Shown piece by piece: positions 42,122 to 42,185 of a stretch of 42,185 nucleotides of DNA. The translations under genes were made by a program, and so were the position numbers. The stretch's first letter is position 1. Every line of letters begins with the position of its first letter. The DNA comes from Candidatus Faecousia intestinigallinarum (GTDB lineage: Bacteria; Bacillota; Clostridia; Oscillospirales; Oscillospiraceae). Below the pieces are notes generated by a model that searched no databases, was not told where the DNA came from, and was given only the letters and a program-made list of their open reading frames with translations. The stretch is from contig DVKX01000049.1 of assembly GCA_018715805.1 (NCBI GenBank), positions 1 through 42,185 on the forward strand, written 5' to 3'.

Positions 42122-42185
42122 TTTTTCAAGGCTTCACGCCTGTTTTTCATTCAAACCTTATCTGTTTGCCCTTGTTTTTGCCCTT
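42098..42185. mobile_element. Unrelated AT-rich sequence that ends the CotH frame (possible element end)
   Basis: From about 42,098 to the window edge the sequence no longer fits CotH and is far more AT-rich. It contains AGGC (42129-42132) pairing with GCCT (42138-42141), followed by GTTTTT, a small terminator-like hairpin. The remaining sequence is T-rich on the plus strand. This could be the end of an inserted element whose gene lies beyond the window. No inverted repeat or transposase is visible, so the type is unknown. Confidence 0.35.

Overview
The window is the replication-origin region of a high-GC (about 60% by eye) member of the Bacillota. It is most likely a strictly anaerobic gut Clostridia of the Oscillospiraceae or Christensenellales type. 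The gene order dnaA - dnaN - yaaA (S4) - recF - gyrB - gyrA, the Soj/Spo0J (ParA/ParB) pair with parS sites, RemB (DUF370), RqcH, MrnC, two DUF1836 genes, DUF3786 and the electron-bifurcating NfnAB pair all point there. This is inference from gene families; no 16S rRNA or tRNA is present to fix the taxon.

Layout, left to right. 1-1.7 kb holds the end of a DinB-like gene and an unknown membrane protein, in visibly less GC-rich DNA. 1.6-2.1 kb is a gene-free stretch with several nested hairpins. 2.1-6.8 kb holds a DUF975 membrane protein, a divergent XRE-TPR regulator, IMP dehydrogenase and a YitT membrane protein. 6.9-10.1 kb holds a small zinc-ribbon membrane protein, then a tight operon of a Gx-type transporter (Hpre_diP_synt_I family), mini-RNase III and RqcH. 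10.1-19.7 kb is the replication operon. A cluster of DnaA boxes and an AT-rich unwinding element between dnaA and dnaN mark oriC. It ends with rnhA and remB behind gyrA and a strong terminator.

19.8-27.6 kb holds a SAM methyltransferase, an unknown protein flanked by two copies of the same terminator, nfnB-nfnA behind a consensus promoter, and a leftward series of mscL, serS, parB, parA and a zinc-ribbon membrane protein, with two parS sites upstream of parA. 27.7-30.3 kb is DUF1836-hflK-hflC. 30.3-33.3 kb is a leftward operon of DUF1836, a purine-type phosphoribosyltransferase, DUF3786 and alanine racemase. A DegV fatty-acid-binding protein follows at 33.4-34.3 kb.

34.3-42.2 kb is an accessory region with lower GC and signs of decay. 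It carries a TetR regulator, a carboxymuconolactone decarboxylase-cupin fusion, a flavodoxin, a GNAT acetyltransferase, an aldo/keto reductase interrupted by one in-frame TAG, a two-component system, and a VTC-domain polymerase - DUF4956 - CotH cluster. The CotH reading frame breaks off near 42,098 in unrelated sequence, probably the edge of an inserted element that runs out of the window.

The best candidates for something new are the VTC-DUF4956-CotH cluster with its adjacent sensor kinase, the multi-hairpin intergenic element at 1,770-1,929, and the DUF1836-linked envelope operons. No CRISPR array, tRNA, rRNA or recognisable riboswitch was seen.
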